Shown here piece by piece: positions 1 through 8,584 of a stretch of 40,082 nt of DNA. The first letter of the stretch is position 1; each line of letters starts with the position of its first letter. Source of the stretch: a virus; IMG/VR virus record IMGVR_UViG_3300033553_000236, positions 1 through 40,082 of that record; one strand, 5' to 3'. The notes under the pieces were generated by a model, which had not been told where the DNA came from, did not search any database, and saw nothing but the letters and a program-made list of their open reading frames with translations. The translations under genes were made by a program, and so were the position numbers.

Positions 1-141
1 CCCCTCAATCAGGGGCTTTTTTTTCGTCTTCTTTTTTACTTACATCAGCCGGTAGCGGTTGTCTCTCGCGCACCGCGCTTACCAGGCTGTTGAAGTTGTT
101 CTGCATTAGCTGAATGTACTCCATCAATGCCAGGCTGAATA
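1..141. repeat. Terminal direct repeat, left copy (circular contig overlap)
   Basis: Bases 1-141 are identical to 39942-40082. The repeat cuts through the Rz1/Rz lysis genes and half of a terminator hairpin, so it is not a natural module. Exactly 141 bases equals a common de Bruijn assembly k-mer, which is what a circular or permuted genome gives when it is written linearly. I infer that the real genome unit is 39,941 bp. A true 141-bp terminal redundancy cannot be excluded from sequence alone. Confidence 0.93.
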
Positions 142-334
142 TTTGCAGTGCCTGCGGGCTGCCAGCGGCTGGTGGCTTTACGTTGTGCGCTGGCAGGTGC
201 AGGCTGGCTTCGGGTATCGGTTGCCAGCTGGTCACCGAAGGTGCTGTTGTAGGCTGTGATGAGCACGCTGAAATCATCAGCATTAAGCTCACAACGACTA
301 GCCACGGCTTTATTGTTACTGTGCTGGCTTTCAT
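5..334 (-). CDS. Rz1: Rz1-like outer-membrane spanin lipoprotein, out of frame inside Rz
   Basis: Probable o-spanin, the outer-membrane half of the complex that fuses inner and outer membranes at the end of lysis. From the Met at 334 it has a basic N terminus, a hydrophobic stretch and a lipobox ending MISAC, followed by a Ser/Pro/Thr-rich mature part and a charged C terminus. It overlaps the Rz-like gene in another frame over about 290 nt, the classic nested Rz/Rz1 layout, and runs past the Rz stop. The longer reading frame (to 376) would put 14 polar residues before the signal peptide, so 334 is the better start. Its stop lies inside the shared terminator hairpin. Confidence 0.8.
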   Translation of the reverse strand: MKASTVTIKPWLVVVSLMLMISACSSQPTTAPSVTSWQPIPEASLHLPAHNVKPPAAGSPQALQIFSLALMEYIQLMQNNFNSLVSAVRERQPLPADVSKKEDEKKAPD

Positions 335-644
335 GCTCGGCCACCTCTTCTGGTTGTTTGCCCTGGCTATCGCCATTACTCAGGCGTGCCCGGTATTCGG
401 CAAAGGTTTTTTTAATGGCGTTATCGCGCCGCAGTTTTTCTGCTACGTTAATGGCATCACCGCTGGCCTGCTCGGTGCGGCTTTGCTCTGCCTTGTGAAC
501 CTGCTCAATGCCGGCTTCGTATTGCTCCACCTTCTGCTCGTTTACCCCGCTCACTTTTGCAGTGCCCATAAAAGCATTCAGCGAGAACAGCATCAGGCCA
601 ATGGCCGCTAAAATTAAGGGCAGTTTAAATTGCTTTAATAACAT
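45..644 (-). CDS. Rz: Rz-like inner-membrane spanin
   Basis: Probable i-spanin (199 aa): one N-terminal membrane segment (about residues 8-26) followed by a long charged, helix-prone periplasmic region. The C-terminal third is constrained by the overlapping Rz1 frame and looks low in complexity. A GGAGA Shine-Dalgarno sits just before ATG 644. It is the last gene of the lysis block, after the endolysin and holin candidates, where spanins normally lie. The assignment rests on topology and the nested lipoprotein, because Rz sequences diverge strongly. Confidence 0.75.
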   Translation of the reverse strand: MLLKQFKLPLILAAIGLMLFSLNAFMGTAKVSGVNEQKVEQYEAGIEQVHKAEQSRTEQASGDAINVAEKLRRDNAIKKTFAEYRARLSNGDSQGKQPEEVAEHESQHSNNKAVASRCELNADDFSVLITAYNSTFGDQLATDTRSQPAPASAQRKATSRWQPAGTANIQPGIDGVHSANAEQLQQPGKRGARETTATG

Positions 645-732
645 GGGTTTCTCCGTTTTTTGTTGCGCATCAGCGCAGTTTGTTCAGCGCCCGGCTGCCT
701 ATTACATCGGCCACCGAGCGCCATGAGTTTAT

Positions 733-993
733 TCATTTGACGGGCTTATTCAGTAAAGCAGTCGAATACTTAACCCCGTTATCATTAGCTGCCAGCACAC
801 CTAAAAACACACCCACAGATACCCACCAGCGATCGAACGTCACACCGATAAGCTCAGCCTGGCCTGCATCCATTACACCGCTCAGCACCGCTGCCGTGGT
901 AAGAAGCCAGCCACCCGTGGTTAGCAGCAACGCATACTTGGTGATGCGTTTAATCTTGCCCTCGCTGGGTATTGTCTTTAGATTCTCAGCCAT
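733..993 (-). CDS. Small two-helix membrane protein, holin candidate
   Basis: An 86-aa protein with two hydrophobic segments (about residues 18-40 and 60-70) separated by a short polar loop, with charged ends. The size, topology and place between the endolysin and the spanins fit a class II holin or a holin partner. A second holin-like gene lies upstream at 1931-2296, so one may be the holin and the other an antiholin or accessory protein. Sequence alone does not tell which. Confidence 0.55.
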   Translation of the reverse strand: MAENLKTIPSEGKIKRITKYALLLTTGGWLLTTAAVLSGVMDAGQAELIGVTFDRWWVSVGVFLGVLAANDNGVKYSTALLNKPVK

Positions 994-1057
994 TTTTTAA
1001 CCCGCCTTACCAGTCCGTTCCAGTATGTGGCCAGCCATGCCAGCCAGCCTGCTATGC

Positions 1058-1465
1058 CTATTCCAGCGTCAGCACCGGGGCCGCCGGGTACTTTGGGCGG
1101 TACAGGTTCGCCTCTAACGTGTTCGAGTAGTCAGACCCAGCTTGTGAACCAATCACCGCGCCAATGGCTACCGTTTTAGCGCGGTAAAGGCACACACCCA
1201 CACCAAGTGGGGCCGTGGGGTCGCTGTAGGTGCTGGCAGGGGCTGGAATATCTGGAAGAATCACCCAGCCGGCACCAGAACAGTTGCGCTCCAGTATTGT
1301 GCTGATGATGTTTTCGGGCGGCAATTCTGACCCGTCAATGTATTCAGTCGGGTGTGACCACCTGGCATCAACTGTGTCGCGTTCGTCGATGTTTATATCC
1401 ACCGCCCATGCAGGTGATGAAAACAACAACGCCAACAATAAAATAATAAACAGTTTTGGTTTCAT
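1058..1465 (-). CDS. Secreted protein of the lysis block, function unknown
   Basis: A 135-aa protein with a clear Sec signal peptide: basic start, Leu-rich core and a predicted cleavage after AWA near residue 22. The mature part has two Cys (in ERNCSG and VCLYRA) that could form a disulfide. I do not recognise the fold. Its start overlaps the end of the endolysin gene by a few bases, so it is translated with the lysis genes and probably acts in the periplasm late in infection. Confidence 0.65.
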   Translation of the reverse strand: MKPKLFIILLLALLFSSPAWAVDINIDERDTVDARWSHPTEYIDGSELPPENIISTILERNCSGAGWVILPDIPAPASTYSDPTAPLGVGVCLYRAKTVAIGAVIGSQAGSDYSNTLEANLYRPKYPAAPVLTLE

Positions 1466-1938
1466 TCCAGGTTCTCCATCACATAGTGTTCAAAGTTGTG
1501 CACAAACTCCTGCACCGTGCCACGCCCAAGTGGCGTGTTGTAATGCTGCTTCCAGTATTCCGCCAGGCCCCACACATCATCTGCGGCTGGCAATGGCTCT
1601 TTCACCCGGCGGTAATGCAGGCGAGCCATGGCGGTGGCGTAGCGTAAATCGCTTACCATCTGGCTTGAATTATTAGCGCGGCCTCTAAACTCATCGCGTA
1701 AAATGTTTTCAATTTTCGGGCGGTACGAAACATAGTTGGCCCAAATGTCGCGAAAGGTAACGGGCTCCATCTGAAAAATGCCCTGCGCCGGGCCTTTAAT
1801 TTGCACCAGGTATTCACCCATGGCCGACTCCTGCGCACAGGTGCCCAGCAGCAGGTTAATGGCTGCCTCGCTTTTCATGCCCAGCGCATCCAGTGCGGGA
1901 ATAATTACAAAGTCCTGAAGCTGTTGCGGGTTAATCAT
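1462..1938 (-). CDS. Endolysin, lysozyme/transglycosylase-like
   Basis: A 158-aa protein with the lysozyme-like pattern: catalytic Glu candidate E37 in CAQES, followed by GPAQGIFQM at about residues 49-57, which resembles the G-L-x-Q motif of SLT-type transglycosylases. It should cleave glycan strands of peptidoglycan. There is no signal peptide, so a holin would be needed for export; the 121-aa holin candidate is immediately upstream and overlaps its start by 8 nt. Without a structure search I cannot separate a muramidase from a lytic transglycosylase. Confidence 0.75.
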   Translation of the reverse strand: MINPQQLQDFVIIPALDALGMKSEAAINLLLGTCAQESAMGEYLVQIKGPAQGIFQMEPVTFRDIWANYVSYRPKIENILRDEFRGRANNSSQMVSDLRYATAMARLHYRRVKEPLPAADDVWGLAEYWKQHYNTPLGRGTVQEFVHNFEHYVMENLE

Positions 1939-2296
1939 TGTTGGCCTTGTTCTTTACGGTTAGCTGCACTTCAATGCCCATGCGTTTTAACGCCCAGCGC
2001 ATGGTAAAGTTACTGCTGGCCAGCATCACGCTGCCACCAAAGCCACTGATTAAGCAGCTGGCTATTAGCTGGTCCAGCTGCATGTGCACGCCCAGATAAT
2101 TGCTGTGGGCGAGAAACAGCATGCCAAAAAACACCCCCACAATGCCGTAGGCCCACACCACCGCCAGCTTCAGGTTTTTACCACGCAACAACTGGTGGCT
2201 GGCTGCCGTGCAACCGCCCACCAGGCCGGTAACGGCGGCAATGGCGTATAAAATAACCGGGTAGTATTCTTTAAACAGCAGCTTTAAATCATTCAT
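1931..2296 (-). CDS. Holin candidate
   Basis: A 121-aa membrane protein with three hydrophobic segments (about residues 12-32, 45-63 and 78-93) and a charged C-terminal tail rich in Lys and Asn. It is directly before the endolysin gene and is the first gene after one of the four late-promoter elements. It has no clear Shine-Dalgarno, and the inferred transcription start falls only a few bases before its ATG. Confidence 0.7.
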   Translation of the reverse strand: MNDLKLLFKEYYPVILYAIAAVTGLVGGCTAASHQLLRGKNLKLAVVWAYGIVGVFFGMLFLAHSNYLGVHMQLDQLIASCLISGFGGSVMLASSNFTMRWALKRMGIEVQLTVKNKANND

Positions 2297-2304
2297 GCAA
2301 ACAC

Positions 2305-2345
2305 TTTACACAGCGGGTGAAAAATTGCGTCCGAAATGTGTCAGA
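2305..2345 (-). promoter_or_regulatory. Late promoter element, copy C (lysis block)
   Basis: On the minus strand the element reads TGACACATTTCGGACG (2328-2343). A -10-like TGTAAA lies at 2305-2310, its first base 33 bp from the T of TGAC, as in copies B and D. It sits immediately before the holin/endolysin block. The other copies are at 16745, 18496 and 24390. The promoter function is inferred from recurrence, spacing and position. Confidence 0.7.
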
Positions 2346-2350
2346 AAAAA

Positions 2351-2707
2351 CTAGCCACTCGCCGTTGGCACCACGCCATAAAACGGCCGGTCATTCTGTA
2401 GAAAATCGATTGCCGTGCGCGCATCCGGGTCGCACTGCACCTGAGTAGCATCGTCGTTTAGCACTGCAGCCCCATAGATGTCATACATAAACGAATCAGC
2501 TGAATTACACAGGTAATAGCGGCCTGGAAAGTCATTCTGCTCACCATTAAATGTGCCGACATATATCGGGTAGTTGACCAGCTCATAGCGCTGGTCATCC
2601 ACCTGCGGAGTTACGGTTGCATCAATCGCCTGGGTTTTGCAGCCGGTTAAAATAATGGCAAGAAACAGCAGGCTTAAGATCCAGTAAATCACACGTGTTT
2701 TAACCAT
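2351..2707 (-). CDS. Small lipoprotein
   Basis: A 118-aa protein starting at ATG 2707, which has a good AGGAGA site before it (the frame is open to 2746). The signal peptide ends in a lipobox IILTGC, so the mature protein should be acylated at Cys. The rest is soluble and unfamiliar. It lies between the tail-fibre-like gene and the lysis promoter. Phage lipoproteins here can be lysis inhibitors, superinfection-exclusion proteins or morphogenesis aids. Nothing in the sequence decides between these. Confidence 0.65.
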   Translation of the reverse strand: MVKTRVIYWILSLLFLAIILTGCKTQAIDATVTPQVDDQRYELVNYPIYVGTFNGEQNDFPGRYYLCNSADSFMYDIYGAAVLNDDATQVQCDPDARTAIDFLQNDRPFYGVVPTASG

Positions 2708-2774
2708 TTGATACTCTCCTGTAGTTGCTGCAGTGCCCGTCATCAATCACGCCTAGGTGTTTGCAGATGAATAA

Positions 2775-2798
2775 ATAATAAGCAATCGGCTAATTGCT
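2775..2798 (-). terminator. Weak terminator candidate after the tail genes
   Basis: On the minus strand the stem AGCAAT / ATTGCT (2781-2798) is followed by TATTATTTATT. The stem is only 6 bp and the tract is not pure T, so this would be a leaky terminator at best. It lies just downstream of the last tail gene. Confidence 0.3.
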
Positions 2799-2808
2799 GA
2801 TTTGCTGA

Positions 2809-3747
2809 TTATAAAAGACCGAAATCATACGTCTTTAATACGTCAGTTAGGTTGTCAACATAGGCGATTCGGGAGCTGGTTATGGCTGACAATCCTAGCT
2901 CCTGGGTAGCGCCTAGCGAAAGGCCAGTTCCAAGGAGACTCCATGCTGAGGACGCAAATTCGTAAGTTCTTATTTCCCCATTTCCGGGGTCAGAAAAAAC
3001 AATCCGTGTAGAACTCAATGCGCTAATTGTGACTGAGCCTGCTATTCCGGTTATATTTAAACTGCTACCGACTTGACTCCAGTCTGTACCATCAAAGCTG
3101 TATGTCGTTAGTTGTTCGTTGTCATTACTTATAAATGCAATTGTAGAACTATCGAGGGCGGCAGTTGACGTATTACCTACGGCCGCAGGAAGACTAAAGC
3201 TATTACCAACCTGTGACCAATCTGCTCCATCAAATGTATATGTGCGTAGCGTGTCGTCAGTAATATTGGATACAGCAACAGTGCTACTGGTTAGCGCCGT
3301 GATACCCACCCCAGCTATTGCCAAGGCGAGTCCGTTACCCATCTGTGACCAGTCAGTGCCATCAAACACGTATTTTCGTAATTCGCCAGTGCCCGTATCG
3401 TGCACTGCAATTTCTGTACTGCTCAGCCCTGCAATTGATGGGATAGCTAAACCGCCTATCGCTAACAGGTTGCCTGTGGCATTCCATGTTTCTGATGCAA
3501 GGCTGTACGCCTGTAAGCCGCCAACCCCAGGGTCGATGTACGCAATAGTCGTCTCACCCAGGGTAGCAACACGCGGAAAAGATGAGGCAACAGCTGTTTC
3601 ATTGCCAAATTGCGACCACGCGGAAAACTTATCTATTAGATATGATTCAATAGAACTCACCCGCGTTTCGTGATCCGCTATCGAGGCATCAATATCATTT
3701 TTATATGCAGCATCATCTACTGCAGTTGTCCAATTTGGTGTTGGCAT
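2809..3747 (-). CDS. Tail appendage protein with six ~45-aa repeats (propeller-like)
   Basis: A 312-aa protein with a short helical N-terminal region (about 1-40) and then six repeats, each marked by a Trp-containing turn: AWSQFGN, TWNATGN, DWSQMGN, DWSQVGN, DWSQVGS, AWSLLGT. Each repeat also has a Y-x-F/L strand and a V/I-A-x-x-x strand with the look of a beta-propeller blade. It follows the tip protein J, a usual place for receptor-binding proteins. The propeller is inferred from repeat length and number; the host-binding role is inferred from position. Confidence 0.6.
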   Translation of the reverse strand: MPTPNWTTAVDDAAYKNDIDASIADHETRVSSIESYLIDKFSAWSQFGNETAVASSFPRVATLGETTIAYIDPGVGGLQAYSLASETWNATGNLLAIGGLAIPSIAGLSSTEIAVHDTGTGELRKYVFDGTDWSQMGNGLALAIAGVGITALTSSTVAVSNITDDTLRTYTFDGADWSQVGNSFSLPAAVGNTSTAALDSSTIAFISNDNEQLTTYSFDGTDWSQVGSSLNITGIAGSVTISALSSTRIVFSDPGNGEIRTYEFASSAWSLLGTGLSLGATQELGLSAITSSRIAYVDNLTDVLKTYDFGLL

Positions 3748-3749
3748 TT

Positions 3750-6700
3750 TTAAACCCCCTTAGCTCGCCAGTTAACCGGGCTGTCGCCGCCGGCGCTGGT
3801 GTAGTCGTATAAGTTAATATCAAATCCGGTTTCGGTAATATTGCTGGGTTTAGCAAATACCTCACCGAGGCCTACCGCCACAGCTTCCACATAAGGCGGA
3901 AAATGAAACGGTTTTGCAAATGTCACGCTGGTGCCGGCATTGGGTACCAGTAAATTTTTCTCGCTTTCTTCGCGCTCGAGTAAATCCACCACGGCTTTAA
4001 AGCTGGTAATGGCGGCTATGCCATCGCTGGCGGTTAGCACCAGTTTGTATTTTGCATAGCGGGCTTCCACCACGCCCACGCCCCATGGGCGCCAGCCGCT
4101 GTAGGCTTCGCCCTCTTTGCGGTAGTCTGCATACAGGCGCGGGTTGGCGTTGCCGGTTTCGCCATACAGCAGGTGGGATGTTATGTCGGCCCACAGGCGC
4201 ACCGAGTCGTCGAACTGGCTGTCCAGCTCTGGCGTCTCATACTCGTAGGTTTCGTATGGGTTGCTTACTGCTACATCGAACGTATTCCAGCCGCTTACTG
4301 TCGGGCCGTCCTGGCTCGATGGCACCAGCACACCGGTGTGGTGCACTAAAAAGTTGGTGAGTGTGCCCGGCCATGTTGGCTGCTGGTTGGCTTCAATAAT
4401 AATGTCGTAGTCGCTTATAAAATTAACATCGTAGCTAGCAGCGTTAACGCTCTCATTGCCGCTGGTGTCTTCCGCCACAATAAATAACGTCCACTCGCCC
4501 GGTGGTAACAGTTTGGTGGTTACCTGCGTGCCCTTGGTGACTTCGGTGAGTGGGCTGGCATCGGCATAGGCGCTGCCCACGGGGCCGAATTTTATTATGT
4601 AGCCATTCACGTCGAGGTCCGGCACCTGCTGCCAACGGGTTAGCAGCGAGTCACCCACCTGGGTGGCCACAAAGCCCTGCACGTCTGCGGGTGGTGCCGC
4701 CTTGCCGGTTATTACATAGGTGAGGGTTTTGCGGCTGTTAGCGCTGGTTAAGCCGCGCAGGCTGACCAATGTTACTTCTATTTTTATATTGCCCTGGGCA
4801 TCCCAGTTAAATTCAAAATTGCGGCCGGTGGTTTTGCCCATTTCTTTTAGCTGCTGGCCGAACGATGCCGCGCGAATAATGGCGCTGCCGTATTCGCTGC
4901 TGGCATCCCAGCTCACACTAATGCGCGCGCCAAAGCCATTGCCCACACGAATAAGAGTATCGTTAATTTCCACATCGCTAATGGTGGGGGTTTTGAAAAG
5001 GCCGCTGAAAAACACCGGCACGTATATGTAGCTGTTGAACTCTGCCAGGTAATAGGCTTCTGTTTCGTCGGTGGCGGTTATGCGCACGCGGCTGGCGCTG
5101 AGTGGTTTTATGTCGGTTATTTTTACCAGCTTGCCGGGCGTGGCTTCGGGGGCAAACACAAAACCGTAGTCGGTTGGCTGGTGGTTGGGGTCGTCGTTGG
5201 GTGCGCTGGGCAGCGGCGTTACCAGGGTTACCACTTCTACATCACCGGCGGCGTACACCACGTCGTATACATCGTAAGTGCCATTGGGGTAGCGCACGCC
5301 AATGTAGTTGGTTACGCCGAACGTCATCTGCACCGGGCGGCTCAGTTCCAGTACGGTGGTGGTGCCACCAATCAGGCGGCCACTCTGCCCCCACTGGGTT
5401 AGGTCGTGGCTTAGTAGGGCCACATCACCACGCTGCACCACCATGCCGGCCATGTCGGTTTCAAAGCTAATTTGGCGGCGACGGTAGGCCTGCTCGGCGG
5501 CAATCAGGTTGGCCTCACGCCCGGCCATGCTCTCGCTGGTGCAGCCGAATAAATCGATGGTTATGGGGTTTTCCGGGTTGGTAACACCTGGCACGGTGGC
5601 GCGCACGGTATCGGGCTGCCAGTCGTTATCGGGGTTTATAAAGTTCACCACCACTTCATCGGGCAGGCGGCCGGTGGCGTAATCAACGCGGAAGCTGCTG
5701 CGCACTATGTTGCTCATATCAAAGGGCATTACCGGTGGCTGGTTGGCGGCATCCCACACCACGCCCAGTTTGCCGCTGGCCCAGGTGGGGGTGGCGCGGC
5801 CGCAACGGGCTATCATTTGCAGCACCTGGAAGCAGCTCATGTTTCTGTCGAGCACGGCATTAAACGTCAGGCCTCGTGCATCACACCAGGCGCCCAATTC
5901 TTTTAGCAGCTCTATGTCTATGCGGGCATCGGCAAGGCCTGCGCCGTACAGGCGGCGGCCGTTGCTGTCTTTCTTGCCGCGGGCAAACCATAAAAACCAC
6001 CAGGCCGGGTTGCTGGTGGCCTGGGTAACCCAGCTGCTGCCGTTCCACACCGGGCAGCGTGCGCTGCCCAGGGCGTTTAACTGGTCTACCTGACCCTGCA
6101 ACTGGCCTGTCGCTTTAATGGTGAGGGCTACGCGTTTCTGGCCGGTGTAGTCGGCCGTGTCTGGCTGGTAGCTTTTCAGGCTGGCCCATGAGATTTCGGC
6201 GGTAACGTCATTGCTGGCCTCGTTTACATCTGTGTTTACCGTGGTGCAAACATAGTCTCCAAGATCATCATCATAAGTACACTGCTCTTCCGGGCGTTTG
6301 GCATTTAAGAAGCGCCCGCGAACTTCGTACTGGCCACTGGGTACTTTTTTGCGGAAGCCCCAGCGTGCCGGGGTGCGGTCGTCGTTGCGCAGCTCCCAGT
6401 CGTGCAAGCTTAGCCAGGTACCACTGCCGACGGCACGGTATTCAAACTCCAGGTTAACAATCAGCGCCACCATGCCCAGCTTGCTGTTGGTAAAAAACAC
6501 CAGGCCGTGCACTTCAAGGCCAATGATGGTGGTGTCTACCGAGGTGGTGCGCTGCACCCAGGTGCCATCGTGGGCAAGTGTGCCACCGGCCACGGTGTCG
6601 ACGTTGCCGGGGAATGAGGTGAGGTTCCAGTTGCTGGTGGTGGTTTCTTCAATGCTGGCTTCGTCGTAGTCGGTTACCAGGGTGTCACCAATTTTTATTT

Positions 6701-7367
6701 CGCTTAGCGTGACATCACTCAGGCCGAAATTGAAAATCTGGTACAGAAACTGGTCTTCACCGCGAATTTCAGTAAATGTGCGCGCGCCAAGGTCGGCCAC
6801 CACGCGGTGGGTGCCCATAATAATGGGCAGTGGCTGAAACAACCGGGCGCGGTTGGCGCCGCTGGTAATTGAATAGGTGGGGCTGGTGTTGTCGCCAAAG
6901 TCTGGCGGATTTGGGGTGGGTACCAGTGCGTTTACCAGTAGCATGCCGCCCAGGGTAATTAAGCTGGTGCCCACTGTGCCAGCCCCCAGTGCACCCGCCA
7001 GCTGGGGGGCATAGGCCAGCACCGCAATGGTGAGTATTATCCGCAACGGGTCGCTGCCGCCATCGCCACCACCCTGCACCAGCGCACGAGCGGTGAGCAT
7101 ATCGCCGGGCTGCGGGTAAGTGCTGGCCCAGTGTTCGAACGCTATGCGTTTGCCATTAAGGCTGAGCGCCACCGGCTGATTAAACTGCACGCCCACCCGC
7201 TGCAGGTAGTGCGCGATGCTCTCACCGGGTAAAAACGGCGTGCTAATGATTTGCCGGTTGGCACCGGCGCTAATGGGGTGCAGGCTCACCACCAGGCTGG
7301 GTTGCTGGCGTGGCACCACTGGCAACTGACGCGGGTTTATGGGGTTGTTGTGGGGCATTATTTCCAC
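3750..7367 (-). CDS. Tail tip / host-specificity protein J-like
   Basis: A 1205-aa protein typical of siphophage central tip proteins. The N-terminal region has a beta-grasp-like part (VALSLNGKRI) and then an Ala/Leu/Gly-rich hydrophobic stretch (about 105-145), as in many J homologues. The middle holds the hub domains (DARIDIELLKELG, RCGRATPTWASGKLGVVWD), and the C-terminal half holds fibronectin-III-like repeats (PPADVQGFVATQVGDSLL, with WTLFIVAEDTSGN). It should form the tail tip, close the tube and contact the receptor. The first codons overlap the upstream NlpC/P60 gene by 10 nt. Confidence 0.88.
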   Translation of the reverse strand: MEIMPHNNPINPRQLPVVPRQQPSLVVSLHPISAGANRQIISTPFLPGESIAHYLQRVGVQFNQPVALSLNGKRIAFEHWASTYPQPGDMLTARALVQGGGDGGSDPLRIILTIAVLAYAPQLAGALGAGTVGTSLITLGGMLLVNALVPTPNPPDFGDNTSPTYSITSGANRARLFQPLPIIMGTHRVVADLGARTFTEIRGEDQFLYQIFNFGLSDVTLSEIKIGDTLVTDYDEASIEETTTSNWNLTSFPGNVDTVAGGTLAHDGTWVQRTTSVDTTIIGLEVHGLVFFTNSKLGMVALIVNLEFEYRAVGSGTWLSLHDWELRNDDRTPARWGFRKKVPSGQYEVRGRFLNAKRPEEQCTYDDDLGDYVCTTVNTDVNEASNDVTAEISWASLKSYQPDTADYTGQKRVALTIKATGQLQGQVDQLNALGSARCPVWNGSSWVTQATSNPAWWFLWFARGKKDSNGRRLYGAGLADARIDIELLKELGAWCDARGLTFNAVLDRNMSCFQVLQMIARCGRATPTWASGKLGVVWDAANQPPVMPFDMSNIVRSSFRVDYATGRLPDEVVVNFINPDNDWQPDTVRATVPGVTNPENPITIDLFGCTSESMAGREANLIAAEQAYRRRQISFETDMAGMVVQRGDVALLSHDLTQWGQSGRLIGGTTTVLELSRPVQMTFGVTNYIGVRYPNGTYDVYDVVYAAGDVEVVTLVTPLPSAPNDDPNHQPTDYGFVFAPEATPGKLVKITDIKPLSASRVRITATDETEAYYLAEFNSYIYVPVFFSGLFKTPTISDVEINDTLIRVGNGFGARISVSWDASSEYGSAIIRAASFGQQLKEMGKTTGRNFEFNWDAQGNIKIEVTLVSLRGLTSANSRKTLTYVITGKAAPPADVQGFVATQVGDSLLTRWQQVPDLDVNGYIIKFGPVGSAYADASPLTEVTKGTQVTTKLLPPGEWTLFIVAEDTSGNESVNAASYDVNFISDYDIIIEANQQPTWPGTLTNFLVHHTGVLVPSSQDGPTVSGWNTFDVAVSNPYETYEYETPELDSQFDDSVRLWADITSHLLYGETGNANPRLYADYRKEGEAYSGWRPWGVGVVEARYAKYKLVLTASDGIAAITSFKAVVDLLEREESEKNLLVPNAGTSVTFAKPFHFPPYVEAVAVGLGEVFAKPSNITETGFDINLYDYTSAGGDSPVNWRAKGV

Positions 7368-7741
7368 GTGTAAAAGCCCTCCAGCTGCAGGCCAATGTTT
7401 TTCAGTTCACGCAGTTTGTGCAGGCAGGCGGCCCCGGCATTGCGCATGGCATGCAGTACATAGGGCACGTTATCAATTAAGCAGTAAACGCCAATGTGAT
7501 TAATGCGGCCCCGGCTGAGCATGAGCACGGCATCGCCTTCCACCGGTGTGTAGGTGGGTGCGGCAAAGTCTTCCTGCAGAGTGCTTATCTGGCAGCTTAG
7601 CTGGCGCAGGCCGTCGGCGCGCTCGGTGGGCAGGTTAATGCGGCGTTTAAACACCTCGGCCTGCACGCGCACAGCCAGCTCGGCGCAGTCGGCGTCATCG
7701 TAGGGCAGGCCTATGTAGTTTGTGCTCCAGTGCGCCATCAA
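7358..7741 (-). CDS. NlpC/P60-type tail peptidase
   Basis: A 127-aa protein with the Cys-His arrangement of NlpC/P60: Cys19 in DDADCAELAVR, His82 in NHIGVYC and a third polar position near His97. Phage members sit at the tail tip (lambda K-like) and open peptidoglycan during DNA entry or help tip assembly. It lies between the DUF1833-like gene and J, the expected place. A second Met follows the first, so the start is uncertain by one codon. Confidence 0.8.
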   Translation of the reverse strand: MMAHWSTNYIGLPYDDADCAELAVRVQAEVFKRRINLPTERADGLRQLSCQISTLQEDFAAPTYTPVEGDAVLMLSRGRINHIGVYCLIDNVPYVLHAMRNAGAACLHKLRELKNIGLQLEGFYTWK

Positions 7742-7751
7742 AATAGCCCCA

Positions 7752-8225
7752 TTAGAATAACCCTGGCGCCACTTCGGGGCGGTAGTTAAGGGTGACCGCG
7801 GGGCGATTTAAAATGTCTTCAAAGCCCAGCTCACCGCTCACTTCCAGCTGGTTCATGGAAACCTTGTCCAGCCCCAGGGTAATGTCCAGCTCGATGGTGT
7901 TGGGGTCGCTGCGCAGCGCCTGCATTATGCGTACCTCGGCGCCCTGCCCACCGGCTGTGCTTTCAATCCACTGGGTGAGCTCGCGGCCTACGTTGTCAAT
8001 AGCCAGCCGTGCACGGGGCAGGCCCTGGCTTACGTCGTCTGGCAGAGTGGCGCGAAAGCTCATTTTGCTAAACACATTACCGCCCACGGTGATGTCATCG
8101 GTGTCGTTCACCACGCGCACCGGGGTGGCGAGGTTGGCGTGGGTTATTTCCAGCAGCGTTAGCGGCAGTTCTTTGCCGTTACTGTTTACAGACTCGATGT
8201 AATTGGTGGAAAAATCACGTGACAT
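7752..8225 (-). CDS. Minor tail protein, DUF1833-like
   Basis: A 157-aa protein starting at ATG 8225, which overlaps the stop of the upstream gene as TAATG, so the two are translationally coupled. Order (tape measure, minor tail, this, NlpC, J), length and pattern (LLEITHANLATPVRVVNDT, then a beta-rich half) match the DUF1833 family of siphophage tail-tip proteins. Its biochemical role is not known; distal tail or tip assembly is likely. Confidence 0.65.
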   Translation of the reverse strand: MSRDFSTNYIESVNSNGKELPLTLLEITHANLATPVRVVNDTDDITVGGNVFSKMSFRATLPDDVSQGLPRARLAIDNVGRELTQWIESTAGGQGAEVRIMQALRSDPNTIELDITLGLDKVSMNQLEVSGELGFEDILNRPAVTLNYRPEVAPGLF

Positions 8226-8584
8226 TAGCTTGCCCACTCTTCCAGTACAAAATCGACAATCACATCCAGCTCGGCACCGCGGCCGCGGCTGACTGCGCGG
8301 GTGTTGTATTCACTGGCTTTTATGCGCACCTGTTTGGTGGTGCCGGTGAATGGATCCACCCAGTCGAAAAACTGCCCGCCGTTGGCCTCGCTTAAAAACC
8401 AGCTTTCAAAGGTTTCAAACTCGGCCAGGGTGTAGCGATAACTCACATTGCGCGGCACCAGCACCCGCGACAAATGCGGGTTTTCTTTTATGTAACCGTC
8501 TTCCATTTCGGTGCGCAGGCTGCTGCTGGGGCGCTGCTTGGTAAAGCCACCCAGCTGCAAACGGCCATAGGTAGGAAAGGCCAT
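8225..8584 (-). CDS. Minor tail protein (distal tail / lambda M-like position)
   Basis: A 119-aa beta-rich protein with aromatic motifs (YRYTLAEFETFESWF, GGQFFDWVDPFTG). Its place right after the tape measure and its size fit the minor tail proteins that start the tip complex, as lambda M does. It is coupled to the next gene by TAATG, and its ATG overlaps the end of the tape-measure gene by one base. Confidence 0.65.
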   Translation of the reverse strand: MAFPTYGRLQLGGFTKQRPSSSLRTEMEDGYIKENPHLSRVLVPRNVSYRYTLAEFETFESWFLSEANGGQFFDWVDPFTGTTKQVRIKASEYNTRAVSRGRGAELDVIVDFVLEEWAS

